Positions 35,999 through 49,000 of a stretch of DNA of 64,000 nucleotides are shown piece by piece. The stretch's first letter is position 1, and each line of letters starts with the position of its first letter. Location: positions 70,001,717 through 70,065,716 of the forward strand of contig JASEVX010000008.1 in NCBI GenBank assembly GCA_031761405.1, given 5' to 3'. The notes under the pieces are model-generated. The model saw only the letters and a program-made list of their open reading frames with translations. It made no database searches and was not told the DNA's origin. The translations under genes and the position numbers were made by a program. Source of the stretch: Serripes groenlandicus (Eukaryota; Mollusca; Bivalvia; Cardiida; Cardiidae).

Positions 35999-37216
35999 TT
36001 ATACCCCAAAAAAACAAAGTTTTGGGGGGTATAAAGGAGTCACTGTGCCTGTCTGAAGCCATATTTTGTCCGGCCTATTTCTTACAAACCACTGGGAGGA
36101 ATCCAATACAATTGTACATGAAGCTTCTATACCAAGAGGAGATATGCATACCCTTCAAGGTCTAACAATTGCATATTATTTTACAGAGTTATGACCCTTT
36201 TACGTCTGTTCGTCTGTCTGTCTGTCTGTCTGTCAGTCCCACCTAACGTTGTCTGGCTGGCATCTTAACCATGCATCATAGGATTGGAAAGAAGCTTGGC
36301 ACAAACGTTCACCATGATGAGACAGCATGTCGCGCACAAGACCCAGGCCTGTACCTCAAATGTCAAGGTCAAAATGAGTACTATTTGATAGAACTGTACC
36401 TTGTCCGGCCTGCATTTCAACCATGCATCATAGTATTTTAAAGAAACTTGGCACAAACGTTCACCATGATGAGGCGGCTTGTGACGCACAAGACCCAGGC
36501 CTGCACCTCAAATGTCAAGGCCACACTTGCATGTCAAAGGTTGATATGAGTACTATTTGAAAGGACTGTACCTTGTCCGACCCACATTTCAACCATGCAT
36601 CATAGGATTTCAAAGAAACTTGGCACAAACGTTCACCATGATGAGGCGGCGTGTCGCGCTCAAGACTCAGACCTGTACCTCAAAGGTCAAGGTCACGCTT
36701 AGAGGTCAAAATGAGTAGTATGATAGGACTACCTTGTCAGGCTCGCATCTCGACCATGCATCTAAGGATTCTCAAGTTACTGGACACATGGTCACCATGA
36801 TAAGGTGGCTTGTACCTCAGAGGTCAAAATGAGTACTGTTTGATAGGACTACCTTATCCGGTCCGCATCTCAACCATGCTTTATAGGCTTCTCAAGTTAC
36901 TGGGCACACATGTTCACCATAATAAGGTGGCTTGTACCTCAAAGGTCAGAATGAGTACTGTTTGATAGAACTACCTATCGGTCGGTCAGTCGGAAGCCAT
37001 ATTTTGTCCGGCCTATTTCTTACAAACCACTTGATGGAATTCAATTCAATTTTACATGAAGCTTCTATACCAAGAGGAGATGTGCATATCATAAAGGTCT
37101 TACAATTGCATGTTATTTTACAGAGTTATGGCCCTTTTGTTGGTCGGTCGGAAGCCATATTTTGAGTCGAGGTGCTGTTTTGGGGGTATTTATCATCTTC
37201 AGTGATAGTTCTAGTT
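35999..37216 (+). mobile_element. family-G-type element with ~180-bp core and flanking spacer copies
   Basis: The head TTATACCCCAAAAAAACAAA plus GTTTTGGGGGGTATA forms a hairpin; (TGTC)n lies at about 36,210-36,235. The core (36,240-36,960) has about four units of shrinking length with ACCATGCATCATAGGAT, AAACTTGGCACAAACG and TTCACCATGATGAGGCGGC. A ~145-bp spacer (GAAGCCATATTTTGTCCGGC) flanks the core on both sides (36,055 and 36,997). The tail is TTTTGGGGGTATTTATCATC, a TCA/TGA hairpin and TTCTAGTTT. Confidence 0.75.
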
Positions 37217-38178
37217 TCTTTTTAAATTGATTTCTGCAAGATCTCTTCAGTATATGATACACAAGAAAGAAAGTATTTATTATTAAACTGCAATGTTCCA
37301 TTTTTGTTTTTGATGTTAAAGTGAGTATCAATAATAGTCTTGCCTCTCTGGACAATCATTTTACTTTGGTGCCAGACTATTGTAACTTGACATGCCATTG
37401 TCTTGCTAAAAATATTTTTTCTATTTTGAATACCAAATGCAGTGTAAGACAATAGTAAGTGAGAACATTTTACTTGATAAAGTTGCCTTTTGATGTTGAC
37501 AACTATTGAAAACTGGGCCGAAAAAATCTGTCTAATTGAAAATATAATCAATGATTAGGGAAACATTATAGCAAAAGTTGTCTGCTTCAGATAAGTCCAA
37601 ATGTAAAAGGTTAAAGGAACAATTGTACATAATAAATGAAAACTTCCACATACAAAACATCTACAGCAGACGACTTTGAAAACATGATGGCAAAAATATG
37701 AAAGTATAGTAATTGCATAAGGTTAGAAACATTGTGGCAAAAGGAGAAAATTGTTTATAATGGTCAAAATGTTTTTAAAAGTCGTCTGCTGCAGAGGTAT
37801 CAGAAGGAGTATGTGAGCAAGATTAAATGTAATTATCAACTTTGACTCGTACGGAAAAAGTAAAATAAAAAGTAAGCAAGGTAAATAGTTGGGAATATCT
37901 TCGATCTGCACAGATTAAGCACATCACAATATTTTGCTATTGAGATGGGAATACAGTATCTTTCTATCTATATCTATTTCATTTGTACATCATTATCAGA
38001 GTTGCTTTTAAATTAAAGGCAGTTGCCTCAAAGCAATAAAAGATCGGCTGAAACACTTAAGTTTTGTTACTTGGTAAAGACTTATATGCCATTCAGTTCA
38101 AATTGTTGTAGTTTATATTTATGTTCAATTTGTGTAAGATGAAATTTTTGTTGGCAATACGAAAGCATAGCTTAACAG
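37217..38178. other. non-coding stretch with a foldback MITE
   Basis: About 37,665-37,830 is a foldback MITE copy: CAGCAGACGACTTTGAAAAC on the left and TTTTAAAAGTCGTCTGCTGC on the right, with CATTGTGGCAAAAGGAGAA between. Remaining bases show short frames only and no recognised gene. Confidence 0.5.
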
Positions 38179-38179
38179 T

Positions 38180-38243
38180 TTTTAGCTCGTCTGTTTTTCT
38201 TTGAAAAACAGTTGGGCTATTGAGAAACCCTTGGCGTCTGAAG
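38180..38243 (+). mobile_element. isolated 5' head of a HINE-like element
   Basis: TTTTTAGCTCGTCTGTTTTT continues to GAAAAACAGTTGGGCTA, with a strong CTGTTTTTC/GAAAAACAG hairpin. The element is cut off by the TTAA MITE that follows. Confidence 0.6.
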
Positions 38244-38251
38244 CATCTGTT

Positions 38252-38477
38252 TTAACCCTTTCCCACATACAGCAAATGTACTGCTGATAACTTGGTAAAC
38301 ATCTTGGCAAAAATGTGAAAAATATCTATAGATTGTATAATAATTGAATAAAGTTGAAAAAAATGTGGCAAAAGGAGAACTTGCGCATATTGAGCAATTG
38401 AGTCACAGACTTTTCAAAAGACGTCTGCTGCAGAAGTGTCAGAAAGCCTCTGTTTAAGGGAAAAGGGAAAAGGTTAA
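38252..38477. mobile_element. full-length TTAA-flanked foldback MITE (226 bp)
   Basis: TTAACCCTTTCCCACATAC starts at 38,252 and GGGAAAAGGTTAA ends at 38,477, so both ends are TTAA with roughly matching CC-TTTCCC termini. Inside are CATCTTGGCAAAAATG, TGTGGCAAAAGGAGAAC and TCTGCTGCAGAAG. TTAA targets and CCC ends are the hallmark of piggyBac elements; the assignment is by analogy. Confidence 0.7.
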
Positions 38478-39335
38478 AATAAGCAAGGACCTCAATAATT
38501 AAAATGCATATGTATGCATATATAATAATTAATTTATCTAAAAAATAAAGGAGTTTGACTAAACTGTTTGGCGATACAGTTTTGCTGTAACTCCTCGATA
38601 TGCCAATTTGTACCTTTTCCTATTGACAGGTTATTATAATGTATCATTGCAGTCTTATGATCTCATATAAGAGCTGCCTAGTGACTTACAACCAAATTAT
38701 AGTCAGTTATACTTATTTCACATGCAAGACTACTGTTAATTTACTTACAAAAATCTTATTTATGAGTTTTATCCAATGCAAGACTTTTGTTACTCAACTT
38801 ACAATAGTGTTGCAATTGAGGAATTATTTTTGAGTTACAAAGCTTTAAGTTTTGTCATATTATCAGGCTAGTTTCAATTGTCTTGCGCTGAATCCTCAAT
38901 ATATCTTTTAATGCCTATGCAACCAACAAACATTGGCTCAGCATTTCATTCTTCTAATGATGTTTAGAGGGCATTCTTTTAATGTGTGTCATTCGTCATA
39001 CTTGAAATGTACTAAATATAATAGTGGTTGGAAAGTAGCCAGTTTCTTTAGAATAATGTGTAGACCAGGAAACACATGCAGTGATATAACTGGATTTTTA
39101 AAAATAAAATAACCAACACCATTAGATCTCAATTAATTTAGATATACATGTATGCTGTAAAATACTGGGTGTAACTTCGTACATTATTACTTTGTTTCCA
39201 AACAAAGAAATAAAACCACTCAGCTCTGCAGGCTGATCTTTGAGTACACTTACAACATTCAGACAACTTTAAAATCATGCAGATTTTTTTTGTAAAACTT
39301 TAAATAATAATAGAACTATTTAAAAGAGTTGAAAA
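38478..39335. other. non-coding stretch without a recognisable gene
   Basis: AT-rich, with only short open frames and no recognised repeat. Confidence 0.4.
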
Positions 39336-39620
39336 CAGGAGATGTGCTCTTTATGTGAACTTTCTCCTTTTGCCACAATGATTTCAAATATGTCTTGCAG
39401 GTGTCTGCAATTGAGAAAGGGTTAAACCTTTCCCAATAAAAAATAACTTTCAATTTGCAACATACAATTTGTGGAAATAGTAGAGATTGCTCAAAATTGT
39501 TTTTGGACATCATATTACTCGAATAGTATCATACCAGTTAAGCAATCATCCCTTTCCCACTTGCAGACACATTTTGATGCATTTGCAGCAGTTGACTTTT
39601 GTAAATAATTTGACAAAATG
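39336..39620. mobile_element. two truncated copies of the TTAA foldback MITE
   Basis: CTTTCTCCTTTTGCCACAAT to GAGAAAGGGTTAAACC (about 39,360-39,428) is a right half. CCCTTTCCCACTTGCAGACA to CAGCAGTTGACTTTTG (about 39,550-39,600) is a left half. Confidence 0.55.
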
Positions 39621-39956
39621 AGATATTGATAAAACATAAAAAAAAATCCTTTCATCTTCTTATGCAATAATTATACTTTTATTTGTAAAGATTTTCCATA
39701 CTTTCGCCTAGATGTTGAATAATTGAATCTAAATGAATAATTTCCTTTACTTTTATTGTTTAAAAAGTTATTAAAATAACAAGATGGAAGTTATTCTCTT
39801 TTTTCTTTTGAGTTTATTTGTGAACCCAAATTGATTTCTTAAATCTGCTGCAACATTCTGATAAATTCTCTATGGTTATCAGTCGCAGCACATCAACGTA
39901 TGCTGATAGGCCTACTTTTATGTTGGTGCATCCATTTTTCACTCATAAACAAGACT

Positions 39957-40033
39957 GATTAACCATATTGCAGATTAATCCCCTGCAATGCAATTGATTA
40001 ACCATATTGCAGATTAATCCACTGCAATGCAAT
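39957..40033 (+). repeat. 39-bp tandem duplication
   Basis: GATTAACCATATTGCAGATT starts at 39,957 and again at 39,996, the two copies differing by one or two bases. No function is evident. Confidence 0.8.
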
Positions 40034-40039
40034 ACACGT

Positions 40040-40200
40040 TAGTCTTCCACCAATGGGCTAACAGTCTAGGTGGAAAAGCACCCAGTTGCTTGGAAAAAAC
40101 TGTTGTTAGAGATTCATTAAACACATGAGTAGGTAACCTGGCCGTCGTGATGTGACTTGAAAATATTATGAAAACGGCGTTAAAGCCCAATCAAGGAATC
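40040..40200 (+). mobile_element. SINE-like copy with a GAAAACGGCGTTAAA 3' end
   Basis: Segments GGTGGAAAAGCACCCAGTTG, GAGTAGGTAACCTGGCC and GTGATGTGACTTGAAAATAT lead to GAAAACGGCGTTAAAGCCC and AATCAAGG. The last block is the 3' module I know from widespread mollusc SINEs. The tRNA-like head is not visible. Confidence 0.5.
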
Positions 40201-40849
40201 GCCTGCAACCATAGGTCACTCAAAGACGTTGCCAATGGTCCTACTTGATGTCCTACAGCAATAGGTCACATATGGCTGGTAGTTCTATTTTAAAACCCTT
40301 CTCTGCAGCCAAAGATTAGTCAATGCATTGAACAATTGACCAGAGTTAAGATCGATATCCTGCGCCCTGTTTCTATGCCAATGTCACCCATGAAAATTGC
40401 TGACATGCCAATTCGTTGCGAACATAAGTTACTCATAGATATTGCTGTTATTGCCTAATTTAGGACGACTCTCCTGTTGTCAACAATCTATCGTGGCAAT
40501 ACATAATTCTATACCAAGCGTTCATACTTTACCCTATAAATTGCTGATAGGCCTATTTATCGGCATATTATTATAATGTCAATCAAGGACACGCTTGAAA
40601 ATAATGGCAAGGCCAAATCTCAGCGGCCAAAAGTCCAACGTGAATAAGGCTGATGGACCATATTTGATATAAATTTCCTGTGACCATAGGTCATTCATTG
40701 TTAATTCGGCTTCTTCACTTTTAGAAACGAATTCCAGCGCCCTTATGCCACCCATGGCCATTGGTTATATATTATACAATTGCCATTGGACATTCTCGTA
40801 CAGTTTACAATACAATGGTTTGGCAACGGGGTGCTCAATACAAACTAAA
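40201..40849. other. non-coding stretch with weak internal repetition
   Basis: Short motifs such as CATAGGTCACTCA, AATAGGTCACATA and CATAGGTCATTCA recur without a regular period. No gene is supported. Confidence 0.4.
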
Positions 40850-43407
40850 TGATTATAGGCTATATAAAATGCCAATTTTATCATGCTAGTTTATGTGTTT
40901 ACATGCAATGCTAGTTTGACCCCGGGAGGGGAGGCCATATACAACTTTTGCAGGTTAGTGATTATGGGCTATATAAAATGCCAATTTGACCATGCTAGTT
41001 GATGTGTTTACATGCAATGCTAATGCATTGTTTAATGTATATATACAGTGGGGATTTGACCATCCTTATAAATGGGCTACATAAAGTGCTTCTTAGACCA
41101 AGGAAACTACAACCAATTCGATGTTTGGTTAAATCTATTGGTATATAGCCCAAAATAATATATCTTCCTTATCGATTTGTTTCTAGCCAGAAGGGGATGT
41201 TTGGGCTAGATACAAATCAATAAAGAAAGGGTAGTGTTTAATGGATGTATACAGTTGCGATGTGTCCATCCTTGTAAATGGGCTACACCAAGAGCTTGTT
41301 AGACCAGGGGCAACTACAAACAACTCGATGTTTGGTAAATTAATTGGTATATTCCCTTAAAACACATATCTTCCTTATCAATTTGTTTCTAGCCGCAACG
41401 GGGGCTGTGTGGGCAAGATACACATCGATAACGAAAGGGTAGTGTTTAATGGATATATACAGTGGCGATTGACCATCCTTGTAAATGGGCTACATAAAGA
41501 GCTGCTAAGACCAAGGGTATCTACAAAGAACTCGATGTGTGTTGAAATCCATTGGTTTATAGCCTTAAAATACATATATTCCTTATCAAATTGTTTCTAG
41601 TCCCAACGGGCTAGATATAATTAGATAAGAAAAGGGTGGTGTTAAATAGATATATACAGTTAGGATTTGACCATCATTGTAAAGGGGCTACACAAAGTGC
41701 TTCTTAGACTAAAGGTTACTACAGACAACTCGATGTTTGGTGAAATCCATCGGTATATAGCCCCAAAACACATATCTTCCTTATCGAATTGTATCTAGCC
41801 CGAACGGCCCGAACGGGCTAGATACAATTCGATAAGGTAAAGGTGGCGTTTTATGAATATATACAGTTACGATTTGATCATCATTGTACATGGGCTACAA
41901 AAAGACTTTTGAGAGCAAGGACAACTACAAAGCAACTCTTTGCGGGTAAAATCCATCGGTATATAGCCCCAAAACTAATACCTTCCTTATCGAATTGTAT
42001 CTCGCCCGAACGGTCCGATAAGGAAAGTGTGGCGTTTAATGAATATTTACAATTATAATTTGAACATCACTGTAAAGGAGCTACACAAAATGCTTCTTAG
42101 ACTAAAGGTAAGCTAGATACAATTCGATAAGGAAAGGGTGGTGTTTAATGGATATTTACAGTGATAATTTGAACATCATTGTAAAGGGGCTACACAAACT
42201 GCTTCTTAGACTTAGGGTAACTACAGGCAACTCGATGTTGGTGAAATCCATCGGTATATAGCGCAAAAACACATATCTTCCTTATCGAATTGTGTCTAGT
42301 CCGAACGGCCTGAACGGGCTAGATACAATTCGATAAGGAAAGGGTGGTGTTTAATGGATATATACAGTTACGATTTGACCATCATTGTACATTGGCTACA
42401 CAAAGGGCTTTTTACAGCATGGGTAACTACAAAAGAACTCGTTGTGGTTAAAATCCACTGGTATATAGCCCCAAAACTCATGTTTTCCTTTTCGAATTGT
42501 ATCTAGCCCGAACAGCCTAAACGGGCTAGATACAATTCGATAAGGAAAGGGTAGAGTTTAACGGATATATACAGTTACGATTTGACCATCATTGTACATG
42601 GGCTACTCAAAGGGCTTCTTAGACTTAGGGTAACTACAGACAACTCGATGTGGGTAAAATCCACTGGTATATAGCCCCAAATCACATATCTTCCTTATTG
42701 AATTGTATCTAGCCCAAACGGCTTGAACGGGCTAGATACAATTCGATAAGGAAAGGTTGGCGTTTAATGGATATTTACAGTTATAATTTCAAAATAATTG
42801 TAAAGGGGCTACACAAACTGCTTCTTACACTAAAGGTAACTACAGACAACTCGGTGTTTTGTGAAATCCATCGGTATATAGCCCCAAAACACATATCTTC
42901 CTTATCGAATTGTATCTAGCCCGAACGGCCCGAACGGGCTAGATACAATTCGATAAGGAAAGAGTGGTGTTTAATGGATATTTATAGTTATCATTTGAAC
43001 ATCATTGTAAAGGGGCTACACAAACTGCTTCTTAGACTTAGGGTTACTACAGACAACTCGATGTTTGGTGAAATCCATCGGTATATAGCGCCAAAACACA
43101 TATCTTCCTTACCGAATTGTATCTAGCCCGAACGGCCCGAACGGGCTAGATACAATTCGATAAGGAAAGGGTGGTGTTTAATGGATATATATACAGTTAC
43201 GATTTGACCATCATTGTACATGGGCTACACAAAGGGCTTTCTACAGCATGGGCAACTACAAAACAACTCGTTGTGGGTAAAATCCGTTCGTATATAGCCC
43301 CAAAACTCATTTCTCCCTTATCGAATTGTATCTAGCCCGAACGGCCCGAACGGCCCGAACGGCCCGAACGGGCTAGATACAATTCGATAAGGAAAATGTG
43401 GTGTTTA

Positions 43408-45891
43408 ATGGATATTTACAGTTATAATTTGAACATCATTGTAAAGGGGCTACACAAACTGCTTCTTAGACTTAGGGTAACTACAGACAACTCGATGTTT
43501 GGTGAAATCCATCGGTATATAGCGCCAAAACACATATCTTCCTTATCGAATTGTATCAAGCCCGAACGGCCTGAACGGGCTAGATACAATTCGATAAGGA
43601 AAGGGTGGTGTTTAATGGATATATACAGTTACGATTTGACCATCATTGTACATGGGCTACACAAAGGGCTTTTTACAGCATGTGCAACTACAAAACAACT
43701 CGTTGAGGGTAAAATTCATTGGTATATAGCCCAACAAATCATATCTTCCTTATCGAATTGTATCTAGCCCAAACGGCCTGAACGGGCTAGATACAATTCG
43801 ATAAGGAAAGGGTGGTGTTTAATGGATATATACAGTTACGATTTGACCATCATTGTACATGGGCTACACAAAGGGCTTTTTACAGCATGGGCAACTACAA
43901 AACAACTCGTTGTGAGTAAAATCCACTGCTATATAGCCCCAAAACTCATATCTTCCTTATCGAATTGTATCTAGCCCGAACGGCCTGAACGGGCTAGATA
44001 CAATTCGATAAGGAAAGGTTGGCGTTTAATGAATATTTACAGTTATAATTTCAAAATAATTGTAAAGGGGCTACACAAACTGCTTCTTACACTAAAGGTA
44101 ACTACAGACAACTCGGTGTTTGGTGAAATCCATCGGTATATAGCCCTAAAACACATATCTTCCTTATCGAATTGTATCTAGCCCGAACGGCCTGAACGGG
44201 CTAGATACAATTCGATAAGGAAAGGTTGGCGTTTAATGGATATTTACAGTTATAATTTGAACATCATTGTAAAGGGGCTACACAAACTGCTTCTTAGACT
44301 TAGGGTAACTACAGACAACTCGATGTTTGGTGAAATCCATCGGTATATAGCGCCAAAACACATATCTTCCTTATCGAATTGTATCAAGCCCGAACGGCCT
44401 GAACGGGCTAGATACAATTCGATAAGGAAAGGGTGGTATTTAATGGATATATACAGTTACGATTTGACCATCATTGTACATGGGCTACACAAAGGGCTTT
44501 TTACAGCATGTGCAGCTACAAAACAACTCGTTGAGGGTAAAATTCATTGGTATATAGCCCAACAAATCATATCTTCCTTATCGAATTGTATCTAGCCCAA
44601 ACGGCCTGAACGGGCTAGATACAATTCGATAAGGAAAGGGTGGTGTTTAATGGATATATACAGTTACGATTTGACCATCATTGTACATGGGCTACACAAA
44701 GGGCTTTTTACAGCATGGGCAACTACAAAACAACTCGTTGTGAGTAAAATCCACTGCTATATAGCCCCAAAACTCATATCTTCCTTATCGAATTGTATCT
44801 AGCCCGAACGGCCTGAACGGGCTAGATACAATTCGATAAGGAAAGGTTGGCGTTTAATGAATATTTACAGTTATAATTTCAAAATAATTGTAAAGGGGCT
44901 ACACAAACTGCTTCTTACACTAAATGTAACTACAGACAACTCGGTGTTTGGTGAAATCCATCGGTATATAGCCCTAAAACACATATCTTCCTTATCGAAT
45001 TGTATCTAGCCCGAACGGCCTGAACGGGCTAGATACAATTCGATAAGGAAAGGTTGGCGTTTAATGGATATTTACAGTTATAATTTGAACATCATTGTAA
45101 AGGGGCTACACAAACTGCTTCTTAGACTTAGGGTAACTACAGACAACTCGATGTTTGGTGAAATCCATCGGTATATAGCGCCAAAACACATATCTTCCTT
45201 ATCGAATTGTATCAAGCCCGAACGGCCTGAACGGGCTAGATACAATTCGATAAGGAAAGGGTGGTGTTTAATGGATATATACAGTTACGATTTGACCATC
45301 ATTGTACATGGGCTACACAAAGGGCTTTTTACAGCATGTGCAACTACAAAACAACTCGTTGAGGGTAAAATTCATTGGTATATAGCCCAACAAATCATAT
45401 CTTCCTTATCGAATTGTATCTAGCCCAAACGGCCTAAACGGGCTAGATACAATTCGATAAGGAAAGGGTGGTGTTTAATGGATATATACAGTTACGATTT
45501 GACCATCATTGTACATGGGCTACACAAAGGGCTTTTTACAGCATGGGCAACTACAAAACAACTCGTTGTGAGTAAAATCCACTGCTATATAGCCCCAAAA
45601 CTCATATCTTCCTTATCGAATTGTATCTAGCCCGAACGGCCTGAACGGGCTAGATACAATTCGATAAGGAAAGGTTGGCGTTTAATGAATATTTACAGTT
45701 ATAATTTCAAAATAATTGTAAAGGGGCTACACAAACTGCTTCTTACACTAAAGGTAACTACAGACAACTCGGTGTTTGGTGAAATCCATCGGTATATAGC
45801 CCTAAAACACACATCTTCCTTATCGAATTGTATCTAGCCCGAACGGCCTGAACGGGCTAGATACAATTCGATAAGGAAAGGTTGGCGTTTA
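43408..45891 (+). repeat. higher-order repeat, 828 bp x 3 (four units each)
   Basis: The sequence ATGGATATTTACAGTTATAA recurs at 43,408, 44,236, 45,064 and, as a variant, 45,892, exactly 828 bp apart. The four units within one period differ clearly from each other, whereas equivalent units in successive periods differ by only a few bases. This indicates recent amplification of a four-unit block. Confidence 0.85.
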
Positions 45892-47170
45892 ATGGATATT
45901 TACAGTTATAATTTCAAAATAATTGTAAAGGGGCTACACAAACTGCTTCTTACACTAAAGGTAACTACAGACAACTCGGTGTTTGGTGAAATCCATCGGT
46001 ATATAGCCCTAAAACACATATCTTCCTTATCGAATTGTATCTAGCCCGAACGGCCCGAACGGCCCGAACGGGCTAGATACAATTCGATAAGGAAAGGGTG
46101 GTGTTTAATGGATATTTACAGTTACGATTCGACCATCATTGTAAAAGGAATTTTAGGTGTTTTATGGACTTTTACAGTTATAATTTGAGCCTCGTTGTGA
46201 AGGGGCTACACAAAGTGCTTCTTAGACCAAAGTTAACTACAAACAACTCGATGTTTGATGAAATTCCTCGATTTAGACCCCCAAAACATACATCTTCCCT
46301 TATCGAATTGTATCTAGCCGGTAGGGTGTTTGTTGGCTAGATACAATTCGATAAGAAAATGCTTCACTTTAGTGGATTTTTACAGTGACGATTGGACCAT
46401 CATTGTTAAGGGGTTGCACAAAGTGCTTCTTGGACCAAAGTAAACTACATACAACTCCAGGTTTTGTGAAATCCATCGAAGAATGGCCCCAAAACACATA
46501 TCAACCTTATCGAATTGTTTCTAGCCCGAACAGCCCGAGCGGGCTAGATACAATTCGATAAGGATTTCGTTGTGTTTAATGGAAAAAGACAGATATAATT
46601 TGAGCATCGTTGTGAAGGGGCTACACAAAGTGTTTCTTAGACCACAGTAAACTACAAACAACTCGATGTTTGATGAAATTCCTCGGTTTAGACCCCCCAA
46701 CACATAGATCTTCCTTATCGAATTGTATCTAGCCGGTCCGGTCTGTGTTGGCTAGATACAATTCGATAAGGAAATTCTTCAGTATAATGGGCTTTTACAG
46801 TTACGATTCGACCATCATTGGAAAGGGGCTACACAAAGTGCTTCTCAGACCACAGTAAACTACAAACAACTCGATGCTTGGTGAAATTCCTCGGTTTAGA
46901 CCCAAAAAACATACATCTTCCTTATCGAATTGTATCTAGCCGGTAGGCTGTTTGTTGGCTAGATACAATTCGATAAGGAAATTCTTCAATTTAATGGAGT
47001 TTTACAGTTACGATTCGACCATCATTGTAAAGGGGCTACACAAAGTGCTTCTTAGAGCAAAGTAAACTCCAGACATCTCGATGTTTGGTGAAATTCATCG
47101 GTTTAGACCCAAAACACATACATCTTCCTTATCGAATTGTATCTAGCCCGAACAGCCCGAGCGGGCTAGA

Positions 47171-49000
47171 TACAATTCGATAAGGATTTCGTGGTGTTTT
47201 ATGGACTTTTACAGTTATAATTTGAGCCTCGTTGTGAAGGGGCTACACAAAGTGCTTCTTAGACCAAAGTTAACTACACACAACTCGATGTTTGATGAAA
47301 TTCCTCGATTTAGACCTCAAAAACATACATCTTCCTTATCGAATTGTATCTAGCCGGTAGACTGTTTGTTGGCTAGATACAATTCGATAAGGAAATTCTT
47401 CAATTTAATGGAGTTTTACAGTTACGATTCGACCATCATTGTAAAGGGGCTACACAAAGTGCTTCTTAGAGCAAAGTAAACTCCAGACATCTCGATGCTT
47501 GGTGAAATTCCTCGGTTTAGACCCAAAAAACATACATCTTCCTTATCGAATTGTATCTAGCCCGAACAGCCCGAGCGGGCTAGATACAATTCGATAAGGA
47601 ATTTTAGGTGTTTTATGGACTTTTACAGTTATAATTTGAGCCTCGTTGTGAAGGGGCTACACAAAGTGCTTCTTAGACCAAAATTAACTACAAACAACTC
47701 GATGTTTGATGAAATTCCTCGATTTAGACCCCAAAAACATACATCTTCCCTTATCGAATTGTATCTAGCCGGTAGGGTGTTTGTTGGCTAGATACAATTC
47801 GATAAGGAAAATGCTTCAATTTAATGCATATTTACAGTTAAGATTCGACCATAATTGTAAAGGGGCTACACAAAGTGCTTCTCAGACCACAGTAAACTAC
47901 AAACAACTCGATGCTTCGTGAAATTCATCGGTTTAGACCCCAAAAACATACATCTTCCTTATCGAATTGTATCTAGCCCGAACAGCCCGAGCGGGCTAGA
48001 TACAATTCGATAAGGATTTCGTGGTGTTTTATGGACTTTTACAGTTATAATTTGAGCCTCGTTGTGAAGGGGCTACACAAAGTGCTTCTTAGACCAAAGT
48101 TAACTACACACAACTCGATGTTTGATGAAATTCCTCGATTTAGACCCCAAAAACATACATCTTCCTTATCGAATTGTATCTAGCCGGTAGACTGTTTGTT
48201 GGCTAGATACAATTCGATAAGGAAATTCTTCAATTTAATGGAGTTTTACAGTTACGATTCGACCATCATTGTAAAGGGGCTACACAAAGTGCTTCTTAGA
48301 GCAAAGTAAACTCCAGACATCTCGATGCTTGGTGAAATTCCTCGGTTTAGACCCAAAAAACATACATCTTCCTTATCGAATTGTATCTAGCCCGAACAGC
48401 CCGAGCGGGCTAGATACAATTCGATAAGGAATTTTAGGTGTTTTATGGACTTTTACAGTTATAATTTGAGCCTCGTTGTGAAGGGGCTACACAAAGTGCT
48501 TCTTAGACCAAAATTAACTACAAACAACTCGATGTTTGATGAAATTCCTCTATTTAGACCCGAAAAACATACATCTTCCCTTATCGAATTGTATCTAGCC
48601 GGTAGGGTGTTTCTTGGCTAGATACAATTCGATAAGGAAAATGCTTCAATTTAATGCATATTTACAGTTACGATTCGACCATAATTGTAAAGGGGCTACA
48701 CAAAGTGCTTCTCAGACCACAGTAAACTACAAACAACTCGATGCTTCGTGAAATTCATCGGTTTAGACCCCAAAAACATACATCTTCCTTATCGAATTGT
48801 ATCTAGCCCGAACAGCCCGAGCGGGCTAGATACAATTCGATAAGGATTTCGTGGTGTTTTATGGACTTTTACAGTTATAATTTGAGCCTCGTTGTGAAGG
48901 GGCTACACAAAGTGCTTCTTAGACCAAACTTAACTACAAACAACTCGATGTTTGATGAAATTGCTCGATTTAGACCCCAAAAACATACATCTTCCTTATC
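47171..49000 (+). repeat. higher-order repeat, 830 bp, in the second half of the array
   Basis: TACAATTCGATAAGGATTTC recurs at 47,171, 48,001 and 48,831, 830 bp apart, again four units. The period contains both palindrome spacer types in alternation. Successive periods are nearly identical by eye, with single-base differences. Confidence 0.8.
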
